In this document: positions 1 through 11,741 of the stretch, one piece after another
How positions within the stretch are numbered: the first letter of the stretch is position 1
Layout of the letters: each line of letters starts with the position of its first letter
Source of the DNA: Synaphobranchus kaupii
Taxonomy: Eukaryota > Chordata > Actinopteri > Anguilliformes > Synaphobranchidae
Assembly (NCBI GenBank): GCA_029718625.1
Contig: JAINUF010000034.1
Span: 124,001-188,000 of the forward strand
DNA length: 64,000 bases
Reading direction: 5' to 3'
Translations under genes and position numbers: made by a program
Notes under the pieces: model-generated
What the model was told of the DNA's origin: nothing
Databases searched by the model: none
What the model saw: only the letters and a program-made list of their open reading frames with translations

Positions 1-175
1 TGCAAACTAACGTTAGCCATCTTTCTGAGTTAGACCAGTAGTTGTAGAAATGTGTTTTCTTGGTAGCTGTGTGCTCTATTTTGGAGTTAGATTGTCTAGG
101 TAACATTATATAGCAGTAAAGACAGGCTGTTTGTCTGTGTAGTGAATCCGCTAGGTTTGGAGCCACGCATGTGTG

Positions 176-179
<4 letters not shown>

Positions 180-216
<37 letters not shown>

Positions 217-231
217 GAGGAGGAGGAGGAG
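180..231. repeat. GA then GGA microsatellite
   Basis: A run of GA dinucleotides (about 180-213) passes directly into GGA trinucleotides (about 214-231). Open frames across it encode only RE and G repeats and are not genes. Confidence 0.9.
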
Positions 232-1524
232 GTGGGGGATGTGGGTGTTTGTTTAAGCTAAGGCGCCGTGGCCACATGACCGCCTTGTTCGTGGTTTATG
301 TGCTAGCTAACGCAAATCTAGCTACGCATCGTGCGCATAACTGGGCTGAGTCCTTGTTGTGGATCTAAAATAGCAACTCGGGGGGGAAAAAAGCACAATG
401 CCAGGTAGGAAAAGTGAAAATCGTCGTCACGTCAACTGTCTTGCATAAATGAGTGTTGCACCCATATAGTCTTGACCCGATTTCCGTGCATCATGTCCCG
501 CACCAGCGATTGCCATGCCCGTCTCAGTCAATCGCATTTACCCTTTGTTGTATAATGGAAAGCCAACGTAGGCACGTTAAGGCACCGCGTTTTGCCGTTT
601 GTGGCGAGGGCTACCATGTCATTCGATCGAAACGTAGCTACCGCAAAATAGCTGATTCAGTAAATAACTGATAATTTGTATTTAGTTTGCTTGCTGCCTA
701 AGGGAAGCTACCGAGCGAAGTTGGCTAACGTTACATCTTGAAGTCAGGCCGGGATACTTGCTAGCTAAGAGTTAGCTAACGCTAGCTAACAAGCCTGTAA
801 AAACACGAATATAACGTAACGTTATTCTATCTGAGCACGTCCTGTTACCCGGAGCCTTTGGGCTAACGTTACTGGGTTCTAAAATGTCTTCTGACCATCT
901 CCGTCTTACGTTTGTTTAGCTAACGTTAATTGCATCTTATTACACGATATAGTTTGAACAACCTAATAATTTGTTTCAATTAATTGAATCATCTTTAAGA
1001 TGGCTAACTGGCTGAACTGATAGAAAAACATGTTTATTTATCGTGTTCATTCGGACATTTTGCAGATTGTGGACGGTCCTTTGCTAGCCAGCTTAGCACT
1101 TGCTACAATGTTTTAATTCGCGTTAAGCTAACTACATTTGAATTGTTGCTAACTTTCTAGATGTAAGATTACCGTTATAATAATAATAATAGCAAACGTA
1201 GCTATTAGCTAGCTAACGTTAGCTGTACAATTGCATTGACAGCAGCTCCCCTAGCTAACGTTACGATATTAATGTTGTGGTGGTAGCTAGCTAACGTTAG
1301 TTTGCTTTAGCTCCCAATTTGGGCTTGCTTTACATTTCCTCTTATGATAAATATATACTTTGCTAACTAGTTAACTATCCATTTAGATCCCACCAGTTGG
1401 CTTGATGTGGAGGAGCACATTTAGCTGAGGTGGCTAATGGTGCGTAGCGCTTGATGTGAGTGAACCACGTGGGCCATAAAGCTACAGGAAAATGCTGCAA
1501 CGTAGAGGACATATTAGCGTTGAG

Positions 1525-1630
1525 ATCCCTTATGGAAATGTAATATACTGCAGTATATTTTAAATATATTGTGAAGGTAAATTTGATATATTTACAATAT
1601 ACTGAAGTATATTATTTTTCCATAAGGGAT
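1525..1630. mobile_element. Palindromic AT-rich MITE, copy 1
   Basis: A hairpin-like element begins ATCCCTTATGGAAA and ends TTTCCATAAGGGAT. Its two halves are nearly perfect inverted complements built from AATATACTGCAGTATATT. A second copy lies in the opposite orientation at 33051-33144, which marks it as a dispersed family. It has no coding capacity, and the superfamily is not clear from the termini. Confidence 0.75.
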
Positions 1631-2756
1631 AATTAAGCCGCTCGACAAAATATGGGCCTGCGTGTGTTGATGCTGCCTCTTAGTTGTACACACTAACTCT
1701 ATAGCTATATTAGCTAACTTTATCAGTGGTGTGTCATTTGATGCATCACTACTAATGTTAGTTAGCCTTAGCTAACGTTACCTTTCTTGATGTGTCGCTA
1801 GCTATCTGCCCTGATATTATGTGACATGCCACACGCTGTGTCAACATGTAGCAGCTGGGCTTCGACCATATTTTTTATGGATAGCCATGCGTCGACGCAT
1901 ACTCATTTCTCTCAAGATTGCCCTATATAGATTAGCTGGCTAGCCTTGTAGCTACAGAACAACACAAACCAGATTAGCACGGACAGGAGCATAGAGAGCG
2001 CACAGGCATTACGCAACGCGCTCCATATCGGTTTTATCCTAGGTAGCTAATCGGTGGATTCATACGAGAGTTGGAAACGCGTTAGTAACGTTACTGTAAC
2101 AATGTAATTTTACACGAGATGAACTACATGAGAACTACTTTAATTTTTACTATGGAGAACTCTGGGTACCCCCATGGAGATTGCATTACGATTGGACGGT
2201 AACGTTACTGGCATAAACAATTCTATTTTTAAAAGCGTAACGTTAGCCGGCTAAGTAACGCTAGGACAAACGTTAAACACATACAAGGTCGAACCGAATA
2301 CATTTAAATCCCGACACGATTTAAATGTATTTGGTCATGGTATTACCTTCATGCTTACATAAGGAGCAAATGCTGTATTACTGTCACACAGTGATGCAGA
2401 CGGTAGCTATACCATTAATACCCTCTGTGGCCTATCTGTAGTCGGTCATATCTTTATGCGTTTGGCTGCGAAGACTTGTATTTCTTTGCGTTCAGACCTT
2501 ACATTGTTTCAACAGAAATATATTCCTTGGTGAACGCGTATATTGACCGAAGTAGTAATTTGCTGTGTATTTGATACACGTGGACCAAAAAAGCTGGGGA
2601 CTGGTAATGTGACTGTAGGCTGCAAGACTGATATGTCTAAGTAGGCTAATTTACATGAATAAAACAAGAATTGGTGTTGTATAACGACATGTTGAAGTCT
2701 CATATCAAATGGCAAATCAAACATCGGTGTCTCAAAAAGATTTGTTGAACAGGTGA

Positions 2757-3100
2757 ACGTTGCAGTGTCGCATAATGGTTAAGGAACTGGGTTTGCAACT
2801 CCAAGGATGGAGGTTCGATTCTCATGTGGGGAAATTCAATTGTTCCTTCAGCGAGGAACTGGCCCGTTTGTAAAATTGTGGCCATTCATCGAAATGCATA
2901 TAAATCCTCCCATTTCAAAGTACATGAGAGTAAAATGCGTTTTGCACAAAAGTGATTGTGAATTAGGGATAGCTTCTACGTTATGAGAAAGTTGTGCCTT
3001 GTCGGATCTGCTTTGTAGTCGCGTCAATGACCTTCAATATGCACTTATTGTAGGTCGCTTTGGATAAAAGCGTCTGCCAAATAATTGTAATGTAATGATT
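2757..3100 (+). mobile_element. tRNA-derived SINE
   Basis: The head has RNA polymerase III promoter boxes: an A-box-like TAATGGTTAAGGAA and a B-box GGTTCGATTCT about 40 bases later. The 3' end carries GGATAAAAGCGTCTGCC followed by a TGTAATG tail, which is common to fish tRNA-headed SINEs. The spacing and the missing cloverleaf arms argue against a functional tRNA gene. Related copies occur near 26966, 49640 (-), 52357 (-) and 56067. Confidence 0.75.
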
Positions 3101-6100
3101 TAATGCAGTGCCTTTTTGTTGGGGGGGTTAAAATATTACAATAATGAAAACACACATCCCATGAAATATGATGCCCCCCCCCATATTCTAACCCACAGTT
3201 CCCTGTCTAGTGTCACGTGGGGAGTAGTGTCATGTGGAGAATAGTCATGGTTCTTTGATACATTTGTTGCCCTTCCCCCTTCAAATACTGGCTGCAGTAA
3301 GATGTACTCTTCCAATGTTTACAGACTGTTTATATGTAGACCAGAAAAATGACGACAATTCACGTATTTTGATTTGACACTTAATGGTCATCTTCTGAGG
3401 CCCCAAGATAACCAAATGGAGCATGGAGAAGCGTTTGCATTGGCTTGCGTTGTTTATAATAGGAGATGAGCGTTCCTGTGCTGGGATTGTTTATAATGGG
3501 AGATGAGTGTTCTTTTTATTTTATTTTTTTAAATTTTTTATTTCGTGCAGGAAGGGGGGGCAGGTGGTAGACTTTGGAGACACTTTGATGCGTCTCCTCG
3601 GCCGTAGCAGTCCCGAGAAAGGGGAGCTGAAACGGAAGATGTTTATCAGGCCTCTGCTTTCCGCTGCCCTCCCCTCCTTCCAGATCCGCACTCCTCGCCG
3701 GCCCTGGCGGGATCAGGAATGTTGTCTGGAAGCGCGGCTCACTCCTCCCTGTAAAATGTCTGTCCGTCTATCCCACCCCCTCCCCCAAGGCCTCGTAGCC
3801 TCCTGTCACAGGACAGGTACATCCCCCCCGTCCCCAGAATGGTGCAGTAATCGCAGGTGTTCAGCCTTCTCTGAATCATGTGAAACCACCCCTGTTGTGG
3901 TATGAGAATGTGACTAAAGGCGGCTACAGAGTGTTTAAAACGGAGCAGACACATACACGGACGGACCGACAGCCAGCCAGCCAGACAGACTGTCCACGGA
4001 CTTTTGCCTTTCATAGTTGAGCGTACCAACCCCCATTTGTAGACTACATTTCCCATAATTTTTGTGTGCAGATTGCAAACAACAATGGTGTCCTTCATGG
4101 AAAAAGATGGCGGTACCCGTGTAGGTGAAATGACAGGTCTATGCGGACAGGTCTGCGTGGACACAAAAAACGACTGCTGCGTGGACTGCCTAGGCGGACC
4201 GCTCAGGGTCCGTTTTGTGTCTGCTATGATGTCATTTAGGTCCACGCAGACCCTGCGGACGTCCGTACCCATACTTTTTTTGGTGACTCTGAATTGGCCT
4301 TTCGGGTGTTTGGATTACATGAACACCTCTGGTGCAGTCGGTCAGGGTTTGGGTGGAGCTGAGCAGTTTTTCCAGGCTTACAGCTGCCTGTTTAGGGTCA
4401 CCCTGCACTGGCCGGGAACACTAGTTAATTATTAGCTGTGGCTGATACTGGTTGGCAGTGGCTCACTAATGAGAATGAGCTCTTCACTGGTGTTTGAGGG
4501 AAATTAAAAGGCAAAATGACTGTGTGCGTGTGTGTGCGTGCGTGTGTATGTCTGTTCCTGCGTGCGTGTGTAACCTAGTAGGGCTGTGCTTTCTTGGTGT
4601 TTGAGTGACCGGTGCTAATGAATGGTTCTGGGATTGGCCTGCATACGTCTCCTTTCCGTGCCCCACTGTCAGTTCTCTTAAGTAGTGATGAGAGAGCAAG
4701 TGGAATGGACGGAGCGAGGAACTGTTTTCAGTAATAAAAAAGTGGAGCCCAGATTAGCCCTTTTCTCACTTCCTCTCCAAATCATGTTTTCTGCTTGGAC
4801 AGTTGACGAAAGGCAGTGTGATTATTTTGTACAGGTGTAGAAAGTTGTGTTTGTATTGATTTGTTTGGAGAGGAACAGTAAATGGACAATCGGAGAGAGC
4901 TTGTAGCATCAATGCTGTATAACTCTCCGGAAATCTTCAGGTTTTGATTTCATTTAATTCTTTATTTTTATTTTTTGGGTCAAAATTCATTGCGGTTGGT
5001 ACGTTTTCCCACGGAGTCCCTAAACATTGAAGTTTGTTAAACTTCTAAAGTTTGTTTGTTTGTTGTGATGTAGGGTGTGCATGCCATTGTTCTGAATGTG
5101 TGTGATTATGGCCAGGGTTATTGGTGAATTGAAGAAAGAATTGTTGCGCTCAATAGACGGGTGCATCCAGAAGAAATCAGTATAGAAAAAGTCGTCGGGC
5201 ACTCTGTGGATATAAGATCGCACACTGTTGTCTCGCAAAAATACATATTTAGTAGACAAAATTACATAGTGCAAAAAATAAAAAAGTGCATGTGAAAAAG
5301 AATCAGCTAGACTAGAGCAGGCAATCATTTCAGCTACATGCTTTCTTTAGTGCTCAGAAATTTGCGACACCCGTTCACATCAAGTTGAATTCTACGAATG
5401 AGATGACGATATACAAGTGGAGTGGTTGGGGACCACATTTTTTTCAGGTTATTCTTAATTTACAAAACAAACCAATTAAGTTAGGATTACATGGGTATTA
5501 GTAAGAACAACAACAGTTAACATCAAGTAGAATTCTTACTGGTGGAAAGGGCCCTTGTGAGCTTTATTGTACGTGGAAGAATATTCCAGAAGGCCGAGTA
5601 GGCGGGTCTCAAATCCACCAGCTCTGGACTCCACTCTGTAAGAGTTTAAATACTGTTGATACAGCCACCAAACTGGATGGGAGCAAACATGGAGAAGCCA
5701 ACTGCTTTGGATGTGTAAGACCCTGTAGGTGTTTGTTGTTTTCGTTGGAGCTGCACATTATGCTGGCTTTGCTCTGATCATGCTGTAGCTCTCCACTAGG
5801 TGTGCGCCTGCATCGGCTCGTGTTTCTAAACATTGTGCGAGTGCACATTTCTTCACCCAATAATTCTGAAAGCATAAATTTAAAAATAAAAAAAATTTGA
5901 AATGATACTTTTTGGATATTTGTGCCACTGTGTCTACATTAAAAAATGGTTTAAAAAAAATAAATAAAACGTTTAAAATTCGGGTGAGGAAATCTCAAAA
6001 AGTGTACATTTGGAAAAGAAGCCTCCCAGGAGAATTGAATGATGTAGGTAGAGGATTTGGCTCAGTTGGTACCCATTGGGATCCCACTAGCCATTAGAAA

Positions 6101-7044
6101 TGCTCAGGACACTTGGTCCCAGAACCTGTATCATAAAAATTAGTACAGCTTAGATTTCCTACAGGATTAATCAGCAGTGTCACCACATATTGAAAGGATT
6201 GATCGTGGGAACATTTTAGCGGTGACCGTTACACAATGTCCTGACCTTATGATAACTGCTGAAGTGAATGTGAGTGCTTGCTTGTCAGTGACAGGATGCT
6301 GCAATCACCTATGATACACACACACACACACACACACACAGCTGTATTTGTGTGTGCGCCTGCCTTGCACGCTAATGCACATAAGCAGAATCCAGACTGG
6401 GGGTGGGTTGGTCGGTCTATAATGTGGCTAGAACTTTATTCTTTAGTATTTTCTTTTAAGTAAACTTGACTTTTTCCACACATGCACATCAAGCTCTTTC
6501 TATGCCTGAGACGGACCCATTTAATTATGGTCAGTGGTTATTTAAATTTTTTGTTGGACTAAAAAAAATATATAAAAGTCGCTAGCAGGTAGGAATGCTG
6601 TGAAGTGTTGAGTTATTACAAGGTCGGTGCAGATAACCGTCTGGTGAAATGTCCAGATAATAAATCTCTCGTGAGCTTTTGTATTTTTCTGCCAGTATTT
6701 TGTCATTTCTAGTGCTTCATCAGTGAATTGAGAACATACAGGCATTCAAGCTGTGAGGTTATCCCCCCCCCCCCCCCCCCCCCTCCTCCAAGGCGGTTAT
6801 TACTGGCATGTGCTCAAGTTGGAAACCTAAGCAACCTGTTTTTTGTCCAATCAGATGCGCCATGTCTGGCATATCTAGCCAATCACTGAAGCTTCCTGTC
6901 GACGTAACCCTGGTGGGGCTAAGCAGTGTGTGCTTGATGTGCATAATCTACTTTAGCAGTTACAGAAATGTAGCACTGTAACATTTGGAAAATAAACTGC
7001 AATTTGAGGGAGAATTGGCTTTTAAAACTTACTTGTCAGTAGTT
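3101..7044. other. Non-coding stretch, presumed paip2b flank or first intron
   Basis: No supported exon is seen. Short frames at 3507-3905 and 3739-4272 lie on opposite strands over a GC-richer patch and show no family resemblance. Simple repeats include a TG/CG run at 4515-4575, CA at 6318-6340 and a C homopolymer of about 20 at 6763-6782. The sequence ACTACATTTCCCATAATTT at 4044-4062 resembles the ZNF143/THAP11 motif. Confidence 0.5.
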
Positions 7045-7052
7045 GTGAAAGA

Positions 7053-8269
7053 TAGTGATGGGCGATACCACAAATTTTCTTTTCAATACGATACCAAGTA
7101 ATACCAAGGCTAGTATCCCGATACGATACTTTTAAAAAGTTTTCTTGTGAACATAAAAAGGGGGAGCTCTTTATGATTTCTACAGTGAAAATTGGTCAGT
7201 GTGGACTTCAAAAAATTATATTTGAAAGCCTTTGCATCAGTATTAACATAAGGACTTCTCTCTTTTTTCTGTTTAATAACAGAAATTATAAAACATTTGT
7301 TCAATTGTTCAACAACATTTAAGAAACATTCAATTATATTACCTAATTGTGATAAATGATGGCTGGGATAAGAGATAAATTCACTACAGATCATTCCAGA
7401 AGGTAGCCTATTGGCAAATTAGATCTTTCCCTTCAAAACGGTAACTTTTTATGAGGTGTTTTAGAAACACTGAGCAATGCATATCAGTTTTTCCACAAAA
7501 TTGATATAATGAATTCAGATGTTGTTTGAAAATTTGTCCATTCTAAGCCTGATATAGCCTACACCTATTCATCAGCCTATACTGTAATGTTCTTCTCAAG
7601 AAATAACCAGTGTTTCCTGCTTTCTGTTCGAAAGGTTAAAATAACCTAATATTATCACTGTATACCTGGATAATGGCTGCCTCTCTGAAAGGTTTCTGTC
7701 GGGGAACTCTGCTTGACTCTGGCTCCAGTTGTGGGGGTATTTGCCTGCGTTCCCTCCCCTTCTCTGATCGCTACCGCTGTAACTCATCATGCTCTTTTAT
7801 ATGGCTTATTTTCATGCATTCCCGCAGGTTTGTGGTATCAAAATTGTACACACTTTTGACACGTATCATAGTTTACTTCAATACTGTTTAGTGGAGTGAA
7901 CTCAAAACAATGCTTCGCTTTCTTTCTGCTATATTAGCAGAGCAGCACTGGTGCCGTCTCGTTGTATGACTGTCTGGCTCTGACTGCTGCTTAGCTTGTG
8001 GTTTATCGGCGTGCCTGTGTGGCAGAGGGGAGAGGGCGGAAGGAGAGGGCGGAAGGAGAAGTAGTTCCTATCCTACACAATTATTTGCTACAACATTTCT
8101 TCACTTTTTCAGCAACAGATACGCATTCAATTTCCTTAAAAAATAAAAATGAAAATGACTGGATAAATAAAACACTTGGCATCAATATTTTTACGTGTGG
8201 ATCGATTCTGGAAAAAGGAAATGTCAGGATCGAAGTATCGATATTTCAGTATTGATCCGCCCATCACTA
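7053..8269. mobile_element. Non-autonomous hAT-type element
   Basis: The termini are TAGTGATGGGCGATAC at the left and CGCCCATCACTA at the right, an inverted repeat. The flanking octamers GTGAAAGA (7045-7052) and GTGAGGGA (8270-8277) look like a diverged 8-bp target duplication, typical of hAT. The interior (1.2 kb) shows no intact transposase. Inner subterminal repeats of the CGATAC/GTATCG type are visible at both ends. Confidence 0.75.
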
Positions 8270-8392
8270 GTGAGGGAATAGTTTGTGTAAAACCGGCCCT
8301 TTTGCATCGCCTCTCCATTTTGTGAGATCCTTTTAGATTGTTTTTAAAGTGCTCCACATGCTGATTGTTGGCACTCATGTTGCACATGGTGA

Positions 8393-8820
8393 GTGGAGAG
8401 GAGTGGAGAGGAGTGGAGAGGAGTGGAGAGGAGTGGAGAGGAGTGGAGAGGAGTGGAGAGGAGTGGAGAGGAGTGGAGAGGAGTGGAGAGGAGTGGAGAG
8501 GAGTGGAGAGGAGTGGAGAGGAGGTGGAGAGGAGTGGAGAGGAGTGGAGAGAGTGGAGAGGAGTGGAGAGGAGTGGAGAGAGTGGAGAGGAGTGGAGTGG
8601 AGAGGAGTGGAGTGGAGAGGGAGTGGAGAGGAGAGGTCGAGAGGAGTGGAGAGGAGTGGAGAGGAGTGGAGAGGAGTGGAGAGGAGTGGAGAGGAGTGCG
8701 AGAGGGAGTGGAGAGAGGAGTGGAGAGGAGTGGAGAGGAGTCGGAGAGGAGTGGAGAGGAGGAGTGGAGAGAGAGGAGTGGAGAGGAGTGGAGAGGAGTG
8801 GAGAGGAGTGGAGAGGAGGG
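8393..8820. repeat. GGAGTGGAGA decamer satellite
   Basis: About 430 bp of tandem GGAGTGGAGA with scattered one- or two-base slips. One strand is almost pure purine. The slips let four or more frames stay open on both strands, giving overlapping low-complexity frames of 158-258 codons that are not genes. Confidence 0.95.
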
Positions 8821-9273
8821 AGGCACAAGTATGTTGGCTGACTTGCACGTACAATGTACAGAAGTATCTCCTTGTTCAGCCAGCTGTGCTGGACTTTGGA
8901 AAGGACCAGTCAGAATGGTTGTTCAAGACAGAGAAGTGTGTGTGGTCCCTTTACCCACTGTCAGAACTGTCACAAAAAGCAGACACCCATTGTTTTACAG
9001 TATTTTTCAGCAAACGGCTGGTTTTCTAACTGCTGAAGTTGTGAGATTTGATGAATTGTGGGTTTCCCATCGTCCATTCAGTTCTCCACTTCAGCATGAG
9101 CTAGCAGAGGTCCACACAAGTGCTCCTCACCATTTGGCTGAATGTTCACAGATGGGGAATATCAAGTGAAAAGACAACGGCAAAACATTGTGCTCCTGTT
9201 GGTAGTCGCCGCTCTATAGCTCCTTGTCTGTAGCTCATCATGGTCTTGTGGCCCCAGTGGATCAGTACAAGGC

Positions 9274-9382
9274 TGTGTGTGTCTGTGTCTGTGTCTGTGT
9301 CTGTGTGTGCGTGCGTGCGTGCGTGCGTGCGTGCGTGAGTGCGTGCGCCTGCGTGCGCCTGCGTGCGCCTGCGTGTGCGTGC
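9274..9382. repeat. TG/CG microsatellite cluster
   Basis: Consecutive blocks of TGTGTC, GTGC and GCGTGCGCCT repeats. Overlapping frames encode only VC, RAC and HT repeats. Confidence 0.9.
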
Positions 9383-9604
9383 CACAGCAAGGCCCTGGTT
9401 GCTGCTCCCTTGTTTTGCTCTGTACCCGTGGGCTTGGCTTTCTGTGGGCACCTTCGCTGGCGCCAAGGCAGCGGCCTGCTTGGATCAGTGCCCAACGCCA
9501 ACAGTCTGCAGTACAGAGGTCGTCCCCATACTGCAGTCTGAACTGCACTGTAGTGCGCAAGTTGGTTTCAGTGCAAAGTAACACACAAACTACTACTGTC
9601 ACAG

Positions 9605-9728
<124 letters not shown>

Positions 9729-11456
9729 TAGAGATGGCAGTAGAGAGGGATGTTTGATGGCTAATATACGCCTGTTCACATGTTACATAAGTTTGACGTC
9801 ATAGCCACGGAGGGCTTGTTTCAAACGTAACTTACAAAATGGCTGCATTAGTCTCCTGGGAACGCAGGAGAACGAGGGCTATTTGTTCTGAACTAGAGAG
9901 GTGCTTATCTTCTGCGCACACACACACACGACCCTCACCCTCTCACTGCTTACTTCAGTCATGTTTTCATCTGACGTAATTTTGTTGTCCTCAGCAGTGT
10001 TTAAAAATGGCCCTTTTGCTGAGCTTGAGACCAATCAAGACAAGCACTTCAAAACAAGAACAATAGAATAGAATAACTTTTATTTTCCCGATAGGGAACT
10101 TCAGTTGTAGCCACCAGGAACAACAAAAAAGACCTAGACAGTGGGGCAGACCCACAACACACAAACAAACACATAAAATAATACAGCCAAACGTCATGAT
10201 TAAAATGGCCCCCGCTGTCCCGAGATGTCCAATGTCATCAACCAGTCCAAAACACAAACTCCGCCTCCATGACTAATGCTAAACCATGATGTCCTGCTTA
10301 TGGAATATTTGGGGAAAACTAGGGGGGGGAAAAATTATTCTGACATGCATCAGGCTGAATGGAGATCAGACTGTTAAATAATTTCATATGAGTACAGCAT
10401 TTGTTTACAAATATATCAGCCATACCCATATGCTATCTATAGTATATGTCTATATACAGTATGATAAACACAAAGTATGTTATTGTGATTGTTACTATCT
10501 GTCACATTTTGAAGCCCATCCATTTCCAATGACCTTGCGCCATACACTGTTTACACCTGTGCTTTGTGCACTGAAAGCATCATAGTGTTGTTCATGCCTC
10601 CCTTCTGTGTTAATGAGAAATCCAGTATAAACTGCTTTTTGAAAAGTGCTTTGTAAGTTCACCCTGCAGCCTCTTCCTGGCCTTATCTCTCGGGGTGTCT
10701 CCCAGTGAGCATGCGAACGGGTTGGGATCGGGTTGCGAGGAGAGCTCAGAGAAAAATGAGCTGTGGTTTTTTTTTTTTTTTTTCCCCCCTCCCTCTGACA
10801 GGCAAGTTATTTTTTGAGGGAATGTGTTTTTTTTTCTTCTTTTCTTTTTTTATGGAACCGGGGGCTGGTGTGGGACCGGTCCGACTCGTTGGAGAGAAAA
10901 GTTATGGCCCCAGCTCGAGAGGGGCGTGTCGTCTTTCTCCCTGTAATGCGTCTGTCACACACCACAAACGCCACACACACACTACACAGTGCGCACACTC
11001 CCTCTCTGTCTTACCTGCTGCCGTGACCCTCCCCACCTTTGGTGCAGGCGCCTGCAGTGACATGTTTGACTAGCCTAGGATTGTAGTGGTGCCATTTGCG
11101 TTTATTTACTGTTTTTTGAATACGTTTTTATTTGTCTTTTTATTTGTGATAATATGAGGAGAGACATGTCCCTAACCTGCCGGAGAATTTCTTCTGTCAT
11201 AAAATGGTTTTGACTCCATTTTGGGGAGTTGCTGTGGGGAAACTTGTGGAACAAGTCTAAACTTTCTCCAAAGAGAAGCAGCTGCTAGGTGCAGCCCGTA
11301 GAGTTTAAAGCAGGTCGGCAGCAGTGACGGTTAGTGTGCGAGACTGCAGCGCGATGAACCCCTCTGCTCATTACTGCGTGCATGCGTTATTGAGCATGCA
11401 TGTATACGTGCATATGTACGTACTGCAGTGTGACCGTGTATAACCCCCTCCCCCAG
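9729..11456. other. Non-coding stretch upstream of the first coding exon of paip2b
   Basis: No supported exon. The patch at 10065-10110 (AATAACTTTTATTTTCCCGATAGG) resembles the 3' end of a fish LINE or SINE in reverse, but this is tentative. Long T runs at 10769-10783 and 10828-10850 and CA-rich sequence at 10970-10995 explain the short open frames. The stretch ends in CCCCCTCCCCCAG, the acceptor of the first paip2b coding exon. Confidence 0.5.
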
Positions 11457-11467
11457 AGCCGGCAGAG

Positions 11468-11710
11468 ATGAGCGGTCCAGAGGTTGCGAAGACGCCGGGG
11501 GGCAGCAGTGGCCCAGGGAAGGATGGGAAGGAGCCGGTGGCCAATGGGCACGGGGAGAGCGAGGCCAACCCCTTCGCTGAGTACATGTGGATGGAGAACG
11601 AGGAGGAGTACAACCGACAGGTCAGCGTCCTGCACTGACGCACACACGCACATACAGACACACAGGCACGTGCACACAAACACGCTCTCACCCTCTTACG
11701 CTCGCACGCG

Positions 11711-11741
<31 letters not shown>

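Larger units (their letters stand above)
1..2735. promoter_or_regulatory. Region dense in CTAACGTTAG palindromes, possible 5' region of paip2b
   Basis: No coding sequence is recognisable here. The stretch contains about a dozen copies of GCTAACGTTA or close variants (near 7, 725, 862, 919, 1207, 1252, 1286, 1768, 2083, 2199 and 2240), often run together with TAGCTAGC. Similar motifs recur near the starts of nagk and nedd8/gmpr2. Since paip2b coding begins at 11468 right after a splice acceptor, its untranslated first exon must lie upstream and may be here. That placement is inference; no transcription start could be fixed. Confidence 0.35.

Noticed and set aside
2757..2830. tRNA gene
   Set aside because: A- and B-boxes are present, but the arms do not pair into a cloverleaf and the body continues into a SINE tail. 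The same holds for 56067 and 26966.
3739..4272. 177-codon minus-strand frame with a 132-codon plus-strand frame opposite
   Set aside because: Both have mixed composition without recognisable domains, no splice context and no plausible neighbour. Possible by chance in a GC-richer patch.
8136..9169. Overlapping frames of 158-258 codons on both strands
   Set aside because: They are translations of the GGAGTGGAGA satellite in different registers, with no complexity outside it.
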